Shown here: one piece after another, positions 1 to 7,550 of the stretch | How the letters are laid out: every line of letters begins with the position of its first letter | Numbering within the stretch: position 1 is the stretch's first letter | Assembly (NCBI GenBank): GCA_900542195.1 | Contig: UQNA01000058.1 | Span: forward strand, 1-17,418 | Direction of reading: 5' to 3' | DNA: 17,418 bases | DNA from: an uncultured Sutterella sp. | GTDB taxonomy: Bacteria > Pseudomonadota > Gammaproteobacteria > Burkholderiales > Burkholderiaceae_F | Notes under the pieces: generated by a model | Seen by the model: only the letters and a program-made list of their open reading frames with translations | Told to the model about the DNA's origin: nothing | Databases searched by the model: none | Made by a program: the position numbers and the translations under genes

Positions 1-1
1 G

Positions 2-508
2 GCTGTTGTAGTGGTGGTAGGGAATCCTCTTCGTTCACGAAGAGGAGGATGTCAAATCGAACAGCTTCTTGCCGGAAAAACGTTGGAACAAGCAGGTGCT
101 GATAGGATAGTTCACAGACTTGAGACAGAAGGCGCGGAATCAATCGTCTGCATGCTCAATCGTTTGTTTGCTTCGTTGGATTACGTGAATTATCCAGTCC
201 GCAACGAGGCATCTTTACGTGCATTCATCCAGGTTTTCTTTTCAGGCGCAGGATTGGAACCTATCGTTGAACATCACAATGCTCACGGTCGAAGCGATTT
301 AGAGGTTCGCGCAGGCGAAAAAGTTTGGTTACTCGAGCTCAAAGTTGCAAACGAAGGCGAAAATTCGGAAAGACTGCTTCGTGAGGCCATAGAACAAATG
401 AGAGAAAGGCGGTACGGATACTCACTTTTGGACAAAACTCTCATTAGAGTGGCTTTGGTCTTTAGCCTAGAGAAAAAAGAATTCATCCGTTGGAAAGCGT
501 TTGCCTAA
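2..508 (+). CDS. PD-(D/E)XK nuclease-domain protein, 3' part (5' end outside window)
   Basis: The reading frame is open from base 2 to the TAA at 506-508, so the gene very likely starts left of the window. The visible part matches the C-terminal nuclease-like domain of the large AAA-ATPase/PD-(D/E)XK proteins (DUF1703 type, usually 500-600 residues). Numbering from the GTG at base 11, the signature is GRSDLEV with Asp96, then WLLELKV with Glu109 and Lys111, followed by a helix-rich tail of the kind that ends in a predicted strand (VALVFS). A segment QLLAGKTLEQAGADRI fits the linker between the ATPase part and the nuclease fold. The first ten or so residues (GNPLRSRRGG) look unlike the family and are encoded by a perfect DNA hairpin (26-45), so a sequence lesion there is possible. 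Its cellular role is not established; in this family it may be defence or regulatory. Family call is fairly sure, completeness unknown. Confidence 0.7.
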   Translation, partial: AVVVVVGNPLRSRRGGCQIEQLLAGKTLEQAGADRIVHRLETEGAESIVCMLNRLFASLDYVNYPVRNEASLRAFIQVFFSGAGLEPIVEHHNAHGRSDLEVRAGEKVWLLELKVANEGENSERLLREAIEQMRERRYGYSLLDKTLIRVALVFSLEKKEFIRWKAFA

Positions 509-591
509 AGCTAAGCGTCCACAACTTAATCTCGACACAAAAACTGGGCCGGCAAAAAGACCTAAGAAAATTACAGGAGACCGATTTCTAA

Positions 592-630
592 AAACAAAAA
601 CTGAAGCTGTTACGGCTTCAGTTTTTGTTT
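592..630. terminator. Bidirectional rho-independent terminator
   Basis: A 16-base arm at 592-607 is perfectly complementary to 615-630, with a 7-base loop. The outer part of the arms is A-rich on the left and T-rich on the right, so the RNA of either strand ends in a U-rich run. It lies between two convergent genes (the nuclease-domain gene and paeA) and can serve both. Confidence 0.85.
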
Positions 631-662
631 GTGCTTGTTAAGTTCCAAGCTTATTCGTTTCG

Positions 663-1985
663 CTACTTCGCAGCTGCACCTTCCGATGGGTGCTCGGCTT
701 CATCAACTTTGGTCACAAGAATCTGGTCAATACGATTCCTTTCAACGTCGATAACTTCGAATTTATAGCCTTCATAAATGAACTTATCCGTCAGCTTCGG
801 CACCTTGCGAAGCATATACATCATGAACCCGGCTACGGTTTCATAAGTTTCATCGTCAGGGAGCTGTCCGAAATCAAAAACTCTTTCGACATCATCAATC
901 GGAGTAGAGCCGTCAATCAGCCAGGAGCCGTCTTCTCTCTGAACGATCTGAGCTTCTTCCGGAGTCTGGACCAAATCGCCCATCACCGTACTCATAATAT
1001 CGTTGAGAGTTATTACGCCAACTGTAAGTGCGTACTCATTTACAACAACTGCGAAGTCTGCTCTCTTGTTCTTGAACATTTCCAAAACTTCAGAAAGAGA
1101 CAAAGAGTCAGGAACCGCAGGAAGCGGGGCGATGAAGTTTTCGTCCTTCAAAGAGAAGGAACGGCCTTCAATGACCCGGCGCAGAAGATCTTTGGAATCT
1201 ACGTACCCGATAACATGATCAATGTCTCTGTCGCAGACAGGAAACTTGTTATGCGGGCTGTCTGCAATCTTTTTGCAGATGCTCTCGTAGGTTTCATTGA
1301 GCGTAAAGTAAACCACAAATTCACGTGCTGTCATGGCGCTTGGGACCAAACGGCTTTCCAAGTCCATCACGTTTTCAATAGCAGCTTGCTCACTCGGAGC
1401 GAGAACGCCTGCCGCACCTCCGGCTTCAACGGTAGCGACAATATCTTCTGATGTAAGTTTGTTATTGCTCTTTGTCGGCAGACCCAAGGTCTTCATGATG
1501 GCGTTGGAGACCACCGTCAGCAGCCAAACCATCGGTTTGAGGATGGTTATCAGAAACAACATCGAGCGGATAAGACGTACTGATATTGATTCCGGCCTAC
1601 TCAGTCCCACTCTCTTCGGAATCAGGTCAGCAAACATAATGAACATGAAGGTGACCAGCACGAAGGAAGCAAGCCATGAAACTGTCGAAAGCATTTCAGG
1701 CGGACAAATAGGCGCCAATAACTTTTCGAAAACCGGAGTAAAAGTCGGCTCGCCTACGATACCGCCGAGAATGGCAACAGCGTTGATACCGATTTGGATA
1801 ACAGAGAAGAAAGGTCCGGGTTTTTCTTGGAGTTTCAAAACTAAACGGGCCCTTTCATCGCCCTGCTCTTCAAGCTGAGTTAGGCGGACTTTACGCGAGC
1901 CCGCCAGAGAGATTTCTGCAATAGCGAAATAACCGCCTGCAGCAACTAAAAGTAGTATTGCTATTATTCTTAGAGAGATGTCCAC
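663..1985 (-). CDS. paeA: PaeA/YtfL-type inner-membrane protein (CNNM/CorC family, putative polyamine exporter)
   Basis: The 440-residue product resembles E. coli YtfL (PaeA) along its whole length. It has an N-terminal DUF21 transmembrane domain (about residues 1-190, with the motif QIGINAVAILGGIVGE), a CBS-domain pair (about 205-335, with HNKFPVCDRDIDHVIGYVD and FAVVVNEYALTVGVITL) and a C-terminal CorC/HlyC domain (about 345-430, with WLIDGSTPIDDV and ETVAGFMMYMLRKVPK). In enterobacteria PaeA is reported to export putrescine and cadaverine and to protect resting cells from them; the family is otherwise linked to Mg/Co handling. The start is a GTG preceded by AAGAGGAAA at good spacing. It lies 61 bases downstream of cbpM and could be read from that transcript or from a weak promoter in the gap. 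The family is certain; the transported substrate here is inferred. Confidence 0.93.
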   Translation of the reverse strand: MDISLRIIAILLLVAAGGYFAIAEISLAGSRKVRLTQLEEQGDERARLVLKLQEKPGPFFSVIQIGINAVAILGGIVGEPTFTPVFEKLLAPICPPEMLSTVSWLASFVLVTFMFIMFADLIPKRVGLSRPESISVRLIRSMLFLITILKPMVWLLTVVSNAIMKTLGLPTKSNNKLTSEDIVATVEAGGAAGVLAPSEQAAIENVMDLESRLVPSAMTAREFVVYFTLNETYESICKKIADSPHNKFPVCDRDIDHVIGYVDSKDLLRRVIEGRSFSLKDENFIAPLPAVPDSLSLSEVLEMFKNKRADFAVVVNEYALTVGVITLNDIMSTVMGDLVQTPEEAQIVQREDGSWLIDGSTPIDDVERVFDFGQLPDDETYETVAGFMMYMLRKVPKLTDKFIYEGYKFEVIDVERNRIDQILVTKVDEAEHPSEGAAAK

Positions 1986-2008
1986 GATTTTCCTCTTAAT
2001 CAGACGAC

Positions 2009-2037
2009 ATTATCTCAGATTGAGGAAAATACGCTAA
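2009..2037 (-). promoter_or_regulatory. Possible promoter of paeA
   Basis: On the minus strand a TTAGCG box (2032-2037) is followed after 17 bases by GATAAT (2009-2014), about 24 bases before the GTG start of paeA. The -10 box is good and the -35 box weak (3 of 6), so this is only a candidate; read-through from cbpAM is equally possible. Confidence 0.3.
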
Positions 2038-2046
2038 ATCGCTCAA

Positions 2047-2355
2047 TCATAGATAAGGATTTGTCCTGTATATCTTTCTTATTTGTCTCCTCAACTCTTG
2101 GCTTTCACCGATGAAGTGAATCAAGAGAGCCAGTGAATTTGCGTCAAGCTGGAAGCTTTTCCTCAATCTTCCGGCCTTCTTAAAAACCACCACCGTGTTC
2201 GCCGGAAGAACCCCTTCTCGGAAAAATTCATCCAAAGCACCCAACTCTCTGAGCTCATTGAATACATCTGCCGGGATACCGCTCAATTTTTGGAGCTCAT
2301 CGACATCCAATGTTTCGAAAGTGGTCTGAATCTGTGTAACTAATGCTTTACTCAT
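2047..2355 (-). CDS. cbpM: CbpM, modulator of the CbpA co-chaperone
   Basis: This 102-residue protein has the size of E. coli CbpM (101 residues) and its MerR-like helical layout: an N-terminal segment with LSGIPADVFNELRELGALD, then RLRKSFQLDANSLALLIHFIGE, which matches the RLRHEL...ALDWPGIAVALTLMD stretch of CbpM, then a basic C-terminal helix (LRRQIRKIY). CbpM binds the J domain of CbpA and blocks its interaction with DnaK. The gene lies 12 bases after the cbpA stop, and its Shine-Dalgarno TAAGGAG contains the cbpA TAA, so translation of the two is probably coupled. Sequence identity to characterised CbpM is low; the assignment leans on position as well as on the pattern. Confidence 0.85.
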   Translation of the reverse strand: MSKALVTQIQTTFETLDVDELQKLSGIPADVFNELRELGALDEFFREGVLPANTVVVFKKAGRLRKSFQLDANSLALLIHFIGESQELRRQIRKIYRTNPYL

Positions 2356-2367
2356 ATTCTTCGCTCC

Positions 2368-3306
2368 TTAAAGATCGGCCCGCGGATCAAATGTTGAAAT
2401 CTCAGAGAGCTTCTTGTAGAGCTCTTTCTCTTCATCCGTCGGTTTCGGAGGAACCGCGATGGAAAGCACCAAGTAGAAGTCTCCCGGGTCACCCTTCTTA
2501 TTCGGGAAGCCCTTACCGGCCAAGCGAATCTTCTGGCCGGCTCTGGCACCTGCCGGTACCTTCACGGAAACTTTCTTGCCGGAAAGCATCGGGATGACGA
2601 CTTCTGCACCGAGAACAGCTTCATACGGAGCAAGCGGAACAGACAAATAAACGTCGCGTCCTTCTACCTTGAAGCGACCGGATTCAATAATATTGATAGT
2701 GATATAAAGGTTGCCGTTAGGACCGCCGTTATAACCGAGACCGCCTTTACCGGCCAAGCGCATTCTTTGTCCGTCAATTGTTCCTGCAGGAACCTTGATT
2801 TCCAATGTCTTAGTCACATGGCGGACAGTGCCGTCAGGCTGCTGCTCCGGTTCTCTTAAAGAGAGGCTCACGGAAGTGCCGTTGAAAGCCTGTTCCGGTG
2901 TAATTTCCACGGCAGCTTCCAAATCTTCACCAGCCTTCGCTCTTTGTCTGGATGCTCTTGCACCTCCCATGGAGCTGAACAAATCGGCGAAATCGAATCC
3001 TGCGCCGCCGAAATCAAATCCTGAAGCACCGCCTTCACCGAAACCGCCAAAGCCGCCCCATCCCGGAGGAGGTTCAAAATTGCTTCCTTCTCGTCTTTGT
3101 CCGAGCTGGTCATACGCTGCTTTTTTCTCAGGATCGGAGAGGGTTTGATAGGCTTCATTTACGTCTTTAAATTTAGCCTCGGCATCTTTTTCTTTAGATA
3201 CATCAGGGTGATACTTGTGTGCCAATTTTCTGAAGGCTTTTTTAATATCAGCCTCGGAGGCATCTCTTTCTACGCCCAAGATCTTGTAATAGTCTTTGTA
3301 TTCCAT
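2368..3306 (-). CDS. cbpA: CbpA, DnaJ-like co-chaperone / curved-DNA-binding protein
   Basis: The product is a class-B J-domain protein of 312 residues. The J domain spans residues 1-66 with the HPD motif at 33-35 (KYHPDVSKE). A glycine/phenylalanine-rich linker follows (about 74-115), then two beta-sandwich substrate-binding domains (KVPAGTIDGQRMRLAGKGG and KVPAGARAGQKIRLAGKG) and no zinc-finger region. The end FDPRADL matches the FDPRKDW end of E. coli CbpA. CbpA stimulates DnaK and can bind curved DNA. An upstream in-frame ATG at 3354 would add 16 residues not found in the family and has no ribosome site; the ATG at 3306 starts the conserved MEYKDYYKILGV and has AAGGGA nine bases before it, so I chose that. 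It forms an operon with cbpM and is divergent from aapJ. Confidence 0.93.
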   Translation of the reverse strand: MEYKDYYKILGVERDASEADIKKAFRKLAHKYHPDVSKEKDAEAKFKDVNEAYQTLSDPEKKAAYDQLGQRREGSNFEPPPGWGGFGGFGEGGASGFDFGGAGFDFADLFSSMGGARASRQRAKAGEDLEAAVEITPEQAFNGTSVSLSLREPEQQPDGTVRHVTKTLEIKVPAGTIDGQRMRLAGKGGLGYNGGPNGNLYITINIIESGRFKVEGRDVYLSVPLAPYEAVLGAEVVIPMLSGKKVSVKVPAGARAGQKIRLAGKGFPNKKGDPGDFYLVLSIAVPPKPTDEEKELYKKLSEISTFDPRADL

Positions 3307-3608
3307 AATGACAAATCCCTTATAAGTCTTGCTAGTTTGTTCTTTTTTAGCCATTTATTGCTTGTACCTAGCTAAAAATGGGCCTATGGGTGAAACTGAA
3401 TACTCGAAGAGACGTGTGAGAGTCGACAAGAGCGGTATAAATCAAAAGTTCCGAAATTCTTTTTGTAGTGCGCAAAACACATCTTTCCTTCGTCGAGCCA
3501 TTACCCAACGGATTTTCTCGGAAAATACAAATTTCTAGTAAAAACATTTGTTAACAGTTGCCATTGTGGTAAAAGTATTAATAGCTCAACCTTAAAAAGG
3601 GAAACCTC
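3307..3608. other. Divergent intergenic region between cbpA and aapJ
   Basis: These 302 bases hold no credible gene. They must contain the promoters of cbpA (minus) and aapJ (plus). Close to aapJ there are TTGTTA (3548-3553), TTGCCA (3558-3563) and TATTAA (3576-3581), but no pair has normal spacing. On the minus strand CTTCGAG and ACCCATAG lie 11 bases apart about 60-85 bases upstream of the cbpA start, a weak resemblance to a heat-shock (sigma-32) promoter. AapJ has a clear ribosome site, AAAAAGGGA, just before its ATG. Confidence 0.5.
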
Positions 3609-4631
3609 ATGAAAAAAATTCTGCTTTCTGCCGTCGCCGCTGCGGCAGCTCTCTCTTTCAGTCAAGCCGCACTTGCGGGCGCCGTACTCGATAAGGTTAA
3701 AAAAGACGGCGTAGTAGTTTGCGGCGTCAACACAGCCGCTCCGGGCTTCTCTAATGCTGACAGCCAAGGAAAATGGACGGGTTTGGATGTTGATTACTGC
3801 CGTGCACTCGCCGCTGCCGTTCTTGGCGACGCCACAAAAGTAAAATTTGTTCCGCTGAGCTCCCCGCAGCGCTTCTCCGCTCTTCAAGCCGGTGAAATCG
3901 ATGTTTTGGCCCGCAATACAACTTGGAACCTGACCCGCGACGCTTCTCTCGGAGCCGTCTTCGTTGGCACAATCTACTATGACGGCCAAGGCTTCTTAGT
4001 ACCTAAGAAACTCGGTGTTAAATCCGTTAACGAACTCAACGGCGCCACTATCTGCGTTCAGTCCGGCACCAGCAGCGAACCAAGCGTCGCCGACTACTTC
4101 AAGTCTCATAACATGAAGTACAAAGCCGTTGTATTCGATACAACCGAAGCAACTCAGGGAGCTTTCCTCTCCGGCCGCTGCCAGGTTTACACCACCGACA
4201 TGAGCGACTTAGCCGGTGCAAGAACTAAAGCCGCTAACCCTGATGACTACATCATTCTTCCTGAAGTTATCTCCAAAGAACCTCTCGGACCTTCCGTCAG
4301 ACGCGGCGACAACGAATGGTTCCAGATCTGCCGTTGGGTTCTGAATGCTTTGATCGAAGCAGAAGAATACGGCATCACTCAGGAAAACGTTGACCAGGTC
4401 AAGAAGACCAGCACCAACCCGAACGTACAGCGTTTAGTCGGCAGCGGCGAAGATATGGGTAAACTTCTCGGCTTGGATAAAGATTGGTCTTACCGCATTG
4501 TTAAGCAGGTCGGCAATTACGGCGAAAGCTTCGAAAAGAATCTTGGACCAAAGACTCCGCTTGCTCTTCCGCGCGGTGTTAACAATCAATGGACAAAAGG
4601 CGGTATCCTGTACGCTCCTCCCGTCCGTTAA
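3609..4631 (+). CDS. aapJ: AapJ, general L-amino-acid ABC transporter, periplasmic binding protein
   Basis: This 340-residue protein carries a clear Sec signal peptide: MKK, a hydrophobic alanine-rich core, and a probable cleavage site after ALA at residue 23. The mature part is a type II periplasmic binding protein of the AapJ branch: VVCGVNTAAPGFS, WTGLDVDYCRALAAAVLGD, the ligand-contacting NTTWNLTRD, and GDNEWFQICRWVLNALIEAEEYG near the end. Length and motifs match AapJ of Rhizobium. It captures amino acids of several chemical classes in the periplasm and delivers them to AapQ/AapM. It heads the operon and is followed by a hairpin terminator, a common way to make more binding protein than permease. 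Start chosen from the signal peptide and the AAAAAGGGA site. Confidence 0.95.
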   Translation: MKKILLSAVAAAAALSFSQAALAGAVLDKVKKDGVVVCGVNTAAPGFSNADSQGKWTGLDVDYCRALAAAVLGDATKVKFVPLSSPQRFSALQAGEIDVLARNTTWNLTRDASLGAVFVGTIYYDGQGFLVPKKLGVKSVNELNGATICVQSGTSSEPSVADYFKSHNMKYKAVVFDTTEATQGAFLSGRCQVYTTDMSDLAGARTKAANPDDYIILPEVISKEPLGPSVRRGDNEWFQICRWVLNALIEAEEYGITQENVDQVKKTSTNPNVQRLVGSGEDMGKLLGLDKDWSYRIVKQVGNYGESFEKNLGPKTPLALPRGVNNQWTKGGILYAPPVR

Positions 4632-4647
4632 GATTTAACTCCGGTTA

Positions 4648-4674
4648 AAAAATGGCGGGATTCCCGCCATTTTT
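4648..4674 (+). terminator. Hairpin with U-tract between aapJ and aapQ (attenuating terminator)
   Basis: Twelve-base arms (4648-4659 and 4663-4674) pair perfectly around a three-base loop, with a GC-rich centre and a closing run of five T. It sits 17 bases after the aapJ stop and 28 bases before aapQ. As the permease genes have no obvious promoter of their own, it probably lets only part of the transcripts continue. Confidence 0.85.
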
Positions 4675-4702
4675 ACCCGTTATTTGGAAGTAAGAAAAAA
4701 TT

Positions 4703-5869
4703 ATGTCAGGACCAAAAGGTGATGCCTCTTGGAGGCTAAGAGAAAGACACAGAAAAATTAAAGAAGGTCTCTGGCAGGGAGCTTTGCTGTTAATTCTGGT
4801 GGCTGTCTTCGGCTCCTTTATTTTCAACGTTTCTGCGAACTTATCCGCAAGAAACATCCATTCCGGATTTGACTTCCTCTTCGAAAGATCAGGATTTGAA
4901 ATCGGTGAATCTTTAATCACCTTCAACTCTTCAGAGGCTTATTTCAAAGCTTTCTTAGCCGGCCTTCTCAACACGATCAAAGTCTCCGTCTTGTCGATTA
5001 TTACAGCGACGGTACTAGGCATTATCGTCGGGTTAATGAGACTTTCAAAGCATCCTCTGATTAAATTTCTCGGTGCATTGCACGTCGAGTTCTATCGGAA
5101 TATTCCTCTTTTGGTTCAGCTGCTTTTGGTCTATCTTGTCATCACCGAGCTGCTGCCGGATTCCTTTGACCCTATCCATTTCGGATCTTGGGCCGTGCTC
5201 TCAAAAGCCGGTTTCCAATTTGCCCTTCCAAACGATTGGCACATTTCTTTCGTAATCACAACCGTCTCCTTCGTTGTCTCCTGGCTGGCCCTAAGAGCCG
5301 CTTTTATTAAGAAATCGACAGGGCTGGTTGCGACCGTCAGCGGATTTCTGGGAGGCGTGCTTATCTCTGTTCTGACATGGATTATCTGCGGTTTTGTTTT
5401 TGGTTGGGATAAGCCGGAAGTTCAGCGCTTTGCTATCGAAGGAGGAGGCTCCCTCTCTCCTGAATTCTTGGCCCTCTGGTTTGGATTAACGTTCTTCACC
5501 TCAGCAGCCATCGCAGAAATCTTCCGCGCCGGCTTTCTTGCAGTGCCAAAAGGACAATGGGCAGCCGCTTCGGCTCTGGGAATGACAAAGACAGAAATCA
5601 TCAGTTATATCGTCTTTCCCCAAGCCCTAAAATTAGCCGTGCCTCCTCTGGCCAGCCAATACATGAACTTAACTAAAAACTCATCCTTGGCTGTAGTTGT
5701 CGGGTATCCGGACTTGGTTTCCATTGGGAACTCCACAATTAACTTAAACGGACAAGCATTAGAAGTTATCGTCATCATCATGTCCGTCTTCCTGACTTTG
5801 AATTTAATTACCGCAGTCCTGATGAACTGGCTGAACGCTAAAGTTACGAGAGGTACAAATGGCTCGTAA
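4703..5869 (+). CDS. aapQ: AapQ, amino-acid ABC transporter permease
   Basis: The 388-residue protein is a large HisM/GlnP-type permease of the AapQ branch, which carries an extended N-terminal region and extra segments between helices. Hydrophobic spans are visible around residues 22-42, 85-110, 125-150, 185-200, 210-230, 255-275 and 345-370. The permease signature GLLNTIKVSVLSIITATVLG lies near 85-105, and the EAA loop that docks onto the ATPase is AAASALGMTKTEIISYIVFPQA. It pairs with AapM to form the membrane channel fed by AapJ. Its last 11 bases overlap the start of aapM. The ribosome site (GGAAG, 12 bases from the ATG) is weak, which fits low expression behind the hairpin. Confidence 0.94.
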   Translation: MSGPKGDASWRLRERHRKIKEGLWQGALLLILVAVFGSFIFNVSANLSARNIHSGFDFLFERSGFEIGESLITFNSSEAYFKAFLAGLLNTIKVSVLSIITATVLGIIVGLMRLSKHPLIKFLGALHVEFYRNIPLLVQLLLVYLVITELLPDSFDPIHFGSWAVLSKAGFQFALPNDWHISFVITTVSFVVSWLALRAAFIKKSTGLVATVSGFLGGVLISVLTWIICGFVFGWDKPEVQRFAIEGGGSLSPEFLALWFGLTFFTSAAIAEIFRAGFLAVPKGQWAAASALGMTKTEIISYIVFPQALKLAVPPLASQYMNLTKNSSLAVVVGYPDLVSIGNSTINLNGQALEVIVIIMSVFLTLNLITAVLMNWLNAKVTRGTNGS

Positions 5870-6965
5870 TATTATTTTCAAGTACTCCAACAAGATTTGG
5901 AGAAGCTTCTTTTATTCTCCGTTGGCCTCCATTCTTACGATTGGTCTTATCTTGTTTTTCGGATTAGCCGGCTGGTATGTTTGGAACTGGGGCGTGGCAG
6001 ATGCCATTTTCAGAGCAGACTTCAAAGCATGTCTTCAGAATCACGACGGTGCTTGCTGGGGCTTTGTTACGGAAAAATGGCGTTTGATCATTTTCGGAAG
6101 ATTTCCCTATGAAATTCAATGGAGACCTGCTTTAGCCACATTCTTTGTCTTATTGATGCTGGTCATTTCGGCTTTCCCTCAGACCTGGACAAAACAAGCC
6201 TCTAAGTGGCTTATCGGCGGCTGGGTTTGCAGTTTGGCAGCCTTCTTTATTTTGATGAAAGGCGGCATTTTCGGCCTTGAGCGCGTGGATTCCGACAGTT
6301 GGGGCGGCTTGCCTCTGACAATCATTCTGACATTGTTGGGAATGACGCTTTCGGCACCTATCGGCATTCTGCTTGCTATCGGACGCCGATCCAAAATGGC
6401 AATCATCCGCAACCTATGCGCCGGCTATATCGAACTTATCCGCGGCGTCCCCCTCATTACCGTACTCTTTGTAGCTTCATTTATTTTCCCGCTGCTGCTT
6501 CCTCCGGCATGGAGAATTGAAGCCTTCTGGAGAATTGTGATCGGTATCGTGCTTTTCCAAGCAGCGTATATGGCCGAAACTATACGAGGAGGCTTGCAAA
6601 CTATTCCGCAAGGACAGTTCTACGCTGCTGATTCGCTCGGTTTAAACCGTTTTCAAGTTTATGTGTACATCATTTTGCCGCAGGCTTTTGTCACGATTAT
6701 TCCAGCGTTCGTTAATAGTTTGCTCTCCACTTTTATGGACACCTCATTGGTCACCATTGTCTCCATGTATGACCTAACAGGCAGCCTGAGACTGGCCCTC
6801 GGGGATCCCAATTGGCGCAACTTCTTCCTGGAAGGATATCTCTTTATTGCCATAATCTATTTCGTATTCAGTTTTATCATGTCCAGGTACAGCATCTGGC
6901 TTGAAAAGCGAATTGAACGAAAGAAACAAGGCGCGCTTGCTGAAGCTAAAGCTCAAGCAGCATAA
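5859..6965 (+). CDS. aapM: AapM, amino-acid ABC transporter permease
   Basis: The 368-residue protein is the second permease of the Aap system. The N-terminal part has separate hydrophobic spans (about 20-45, 85-105, 113-130), and the C-terminal half is the canonical transport domain: LTIILTLLGMTLSAPIGILL, then the EAA loop AADSLGLNRFQVYVYIILPQ. The ATG lies inside the end of aapQ (11-base overlap) with GAGAGG as ribosome site, so the two subunits are translationally coupled. In known aap operons aapP, the ATPase, follows immediately. Here an unrelated gene follows after 11 bases, so the ATP-binding subunit must be encoded elsewhere. Confidence 0.94.
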   Translation: MARNIIFKYSNKIWRSFFYSPLASILTIGLILFFGLAGWYVWNWGVADAIFRADFKACLQNHDGACWGFVTEKWRLIIFGRFPYEIQWRPALATFFVLLMLVISAFPQTWTKQASKWLIGGWVCSLAAFFILMKGGIFGLERVDSDSWGGLPLTIILTLLGMTLSAPIGILLAIGRRSKMAIIRNLCAGYIELIRGVPLITVLFVASFIFPLLLPPAWRIEAFWRIVIGIVLFQAAYMAETIRGGLQTIPQGQFYAADSLGLNRFQVYVYIILPQAFVTIIPAFVNSLLSTFMDTSLVTIVSMYDLTGSLRLALGDPNWRNFFLEGYLFIAIIYFVFSFIMSRYSIWLEKRIERKKQGALAEAKAQAA

Positions 6966-6976
6966 GGAATAAGACA

Positions 6977-7477
6977 ATGCAAAAAGTTCATGAACATATC
7001 ATCCGCATGTCCAGCAAAACCCCTGATCTTGCAGGCAAAGTAACACGTGATGATTTATGGATGGGGCTCATGTTTTTTGTGACTCATCCGGAAGACTTTA
7101 TTTCCGTACTGGAAGATGCAGAAATTGATGAGAATCTTCATCCTGACGGGACGACCACCCTCAATAGAAAATTGAATTTCGGTCCCTACACCGTTCAAGA
7201 CGTGGTAGAAACAATTCCGCAGGAGCTAATTAAATTCAATATTGACGAGACGGAAGCAATCCCACAGAGCCGATTCGAAGTTCAGATTGAAGAACCGGAA
7301 GCCGGCGTTTTCTTCCTGCGATTTACGTATTTTGAAAATACAGAACACGAGCAGGTTAAAGGCGCGGAACAATACAAGCCGTTAAGAATCCAGGCTTGGG
7401 AACAGAAAGACAAAGATGTTGCCAATAAGCTTCTTGAAATGATCGCTCAAGGAAAGTTCGTCTCTACCAAGCAATAA
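6977..7477 (+). CDS. AtaL-like SRPBCC (DUF1857) family protein
   Basis: This 166-residue soluble protein has no signal peptide or membrane span. It matches the AtaL-like branch of the SRPBCC/START-like fold (formerly DUF1857): an N-terminal strand (VHEHIIRM), a helix LTRE/DLWMGL-like segment (TRDDLWMGLMFFVTHPEDFI), then alternating strands with LNRKLNFGPYTVQDVVETIP, FEVQIEEPEAGVFFLRFTYFE, and a long C-terminal helix. These proteins bind hydrophobic ligands in a central cavity; the namesake is in a fungal biosynthetic cluster and the bacterial members have no settled function. It begins 11 bases after aapM with TAAGGAAT as ribosome site, so it is the last gene of the aap operon. A link to amino-acid uptake is suggested only by position. 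Confidence 0.75.
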   Translation: MQKVHEHIIRMSSKTPDLAGKVTRDDLWMGLMFFVTHPEDFISVLEDAEIDENLHPDGTTTLNRKLNFGPYTVQDVVETIPQELIKFNIDETEAIPQSRFEVQIEEPEAGVFFLRFTYFENTEHEQVKGAEQYKPLRIQAWEQKDKDVANKLLEMIAQGKFVSTKQ

Positions 7478-7498
7478 CGCAGAATCCGTATAGTAAAA

Positions 7499-7530
7499 CT
7501 CCCTGAATCTTTCGAGACAGGGAGCTTTTT
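7499..7530. terminator. Rho-independent terminator between convergent genes
   Basis: CTCCCTG (7499-7505) pairs with CAGGGAG (7518-7524) around a 12-base loop and is followed by TTTTT. The left side has AAAA, giving UUUU on the other strand, so it can end both the aap operon (plus) and ahpC (minus). Confidence 0.85.
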
Positions 7531-7550
7531 GTGAGCAGCGAACCTAAGGA

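Noticed and set aside
501..641. Lysine-rich frame from TTG at 501 overlapping the end of the nuclease-domain ORF
   Set aside because: It runs straight through the terminator hairpin and has no clear ribosome site; most likely chance, though a frameshifted tail of the upstream gene cannot be fully excluded.
690..1451. 253-residue plus-strand ORF opposite paeA
   Set aside because: It is the antisense shadow of a gene with full-length homology on the minus strand, and its protein shows no domain pattern.
3307..3354. Upstream ATG at 3354 extending CbpA by 16 residues
   Set aside because: The extension is absent from the family and lacks a ribosome site; the ATG at 3306 starts the conserved J domain.
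3548..3586. Sigma-70 promoter for aapJ built from TTGTTA or TTGCCA and TATTAA
   Set aside because: Spacing is 12-14 or 22 bases for every reasonable pair, outside the usual 16-18.
3501..3989. 162-residue minus-strand ORF overlapping the start of aapJ
   Set aside because: It covers the signal peptide and first domain of aapJ in antisense and has no ribosome site or recognisable motif.
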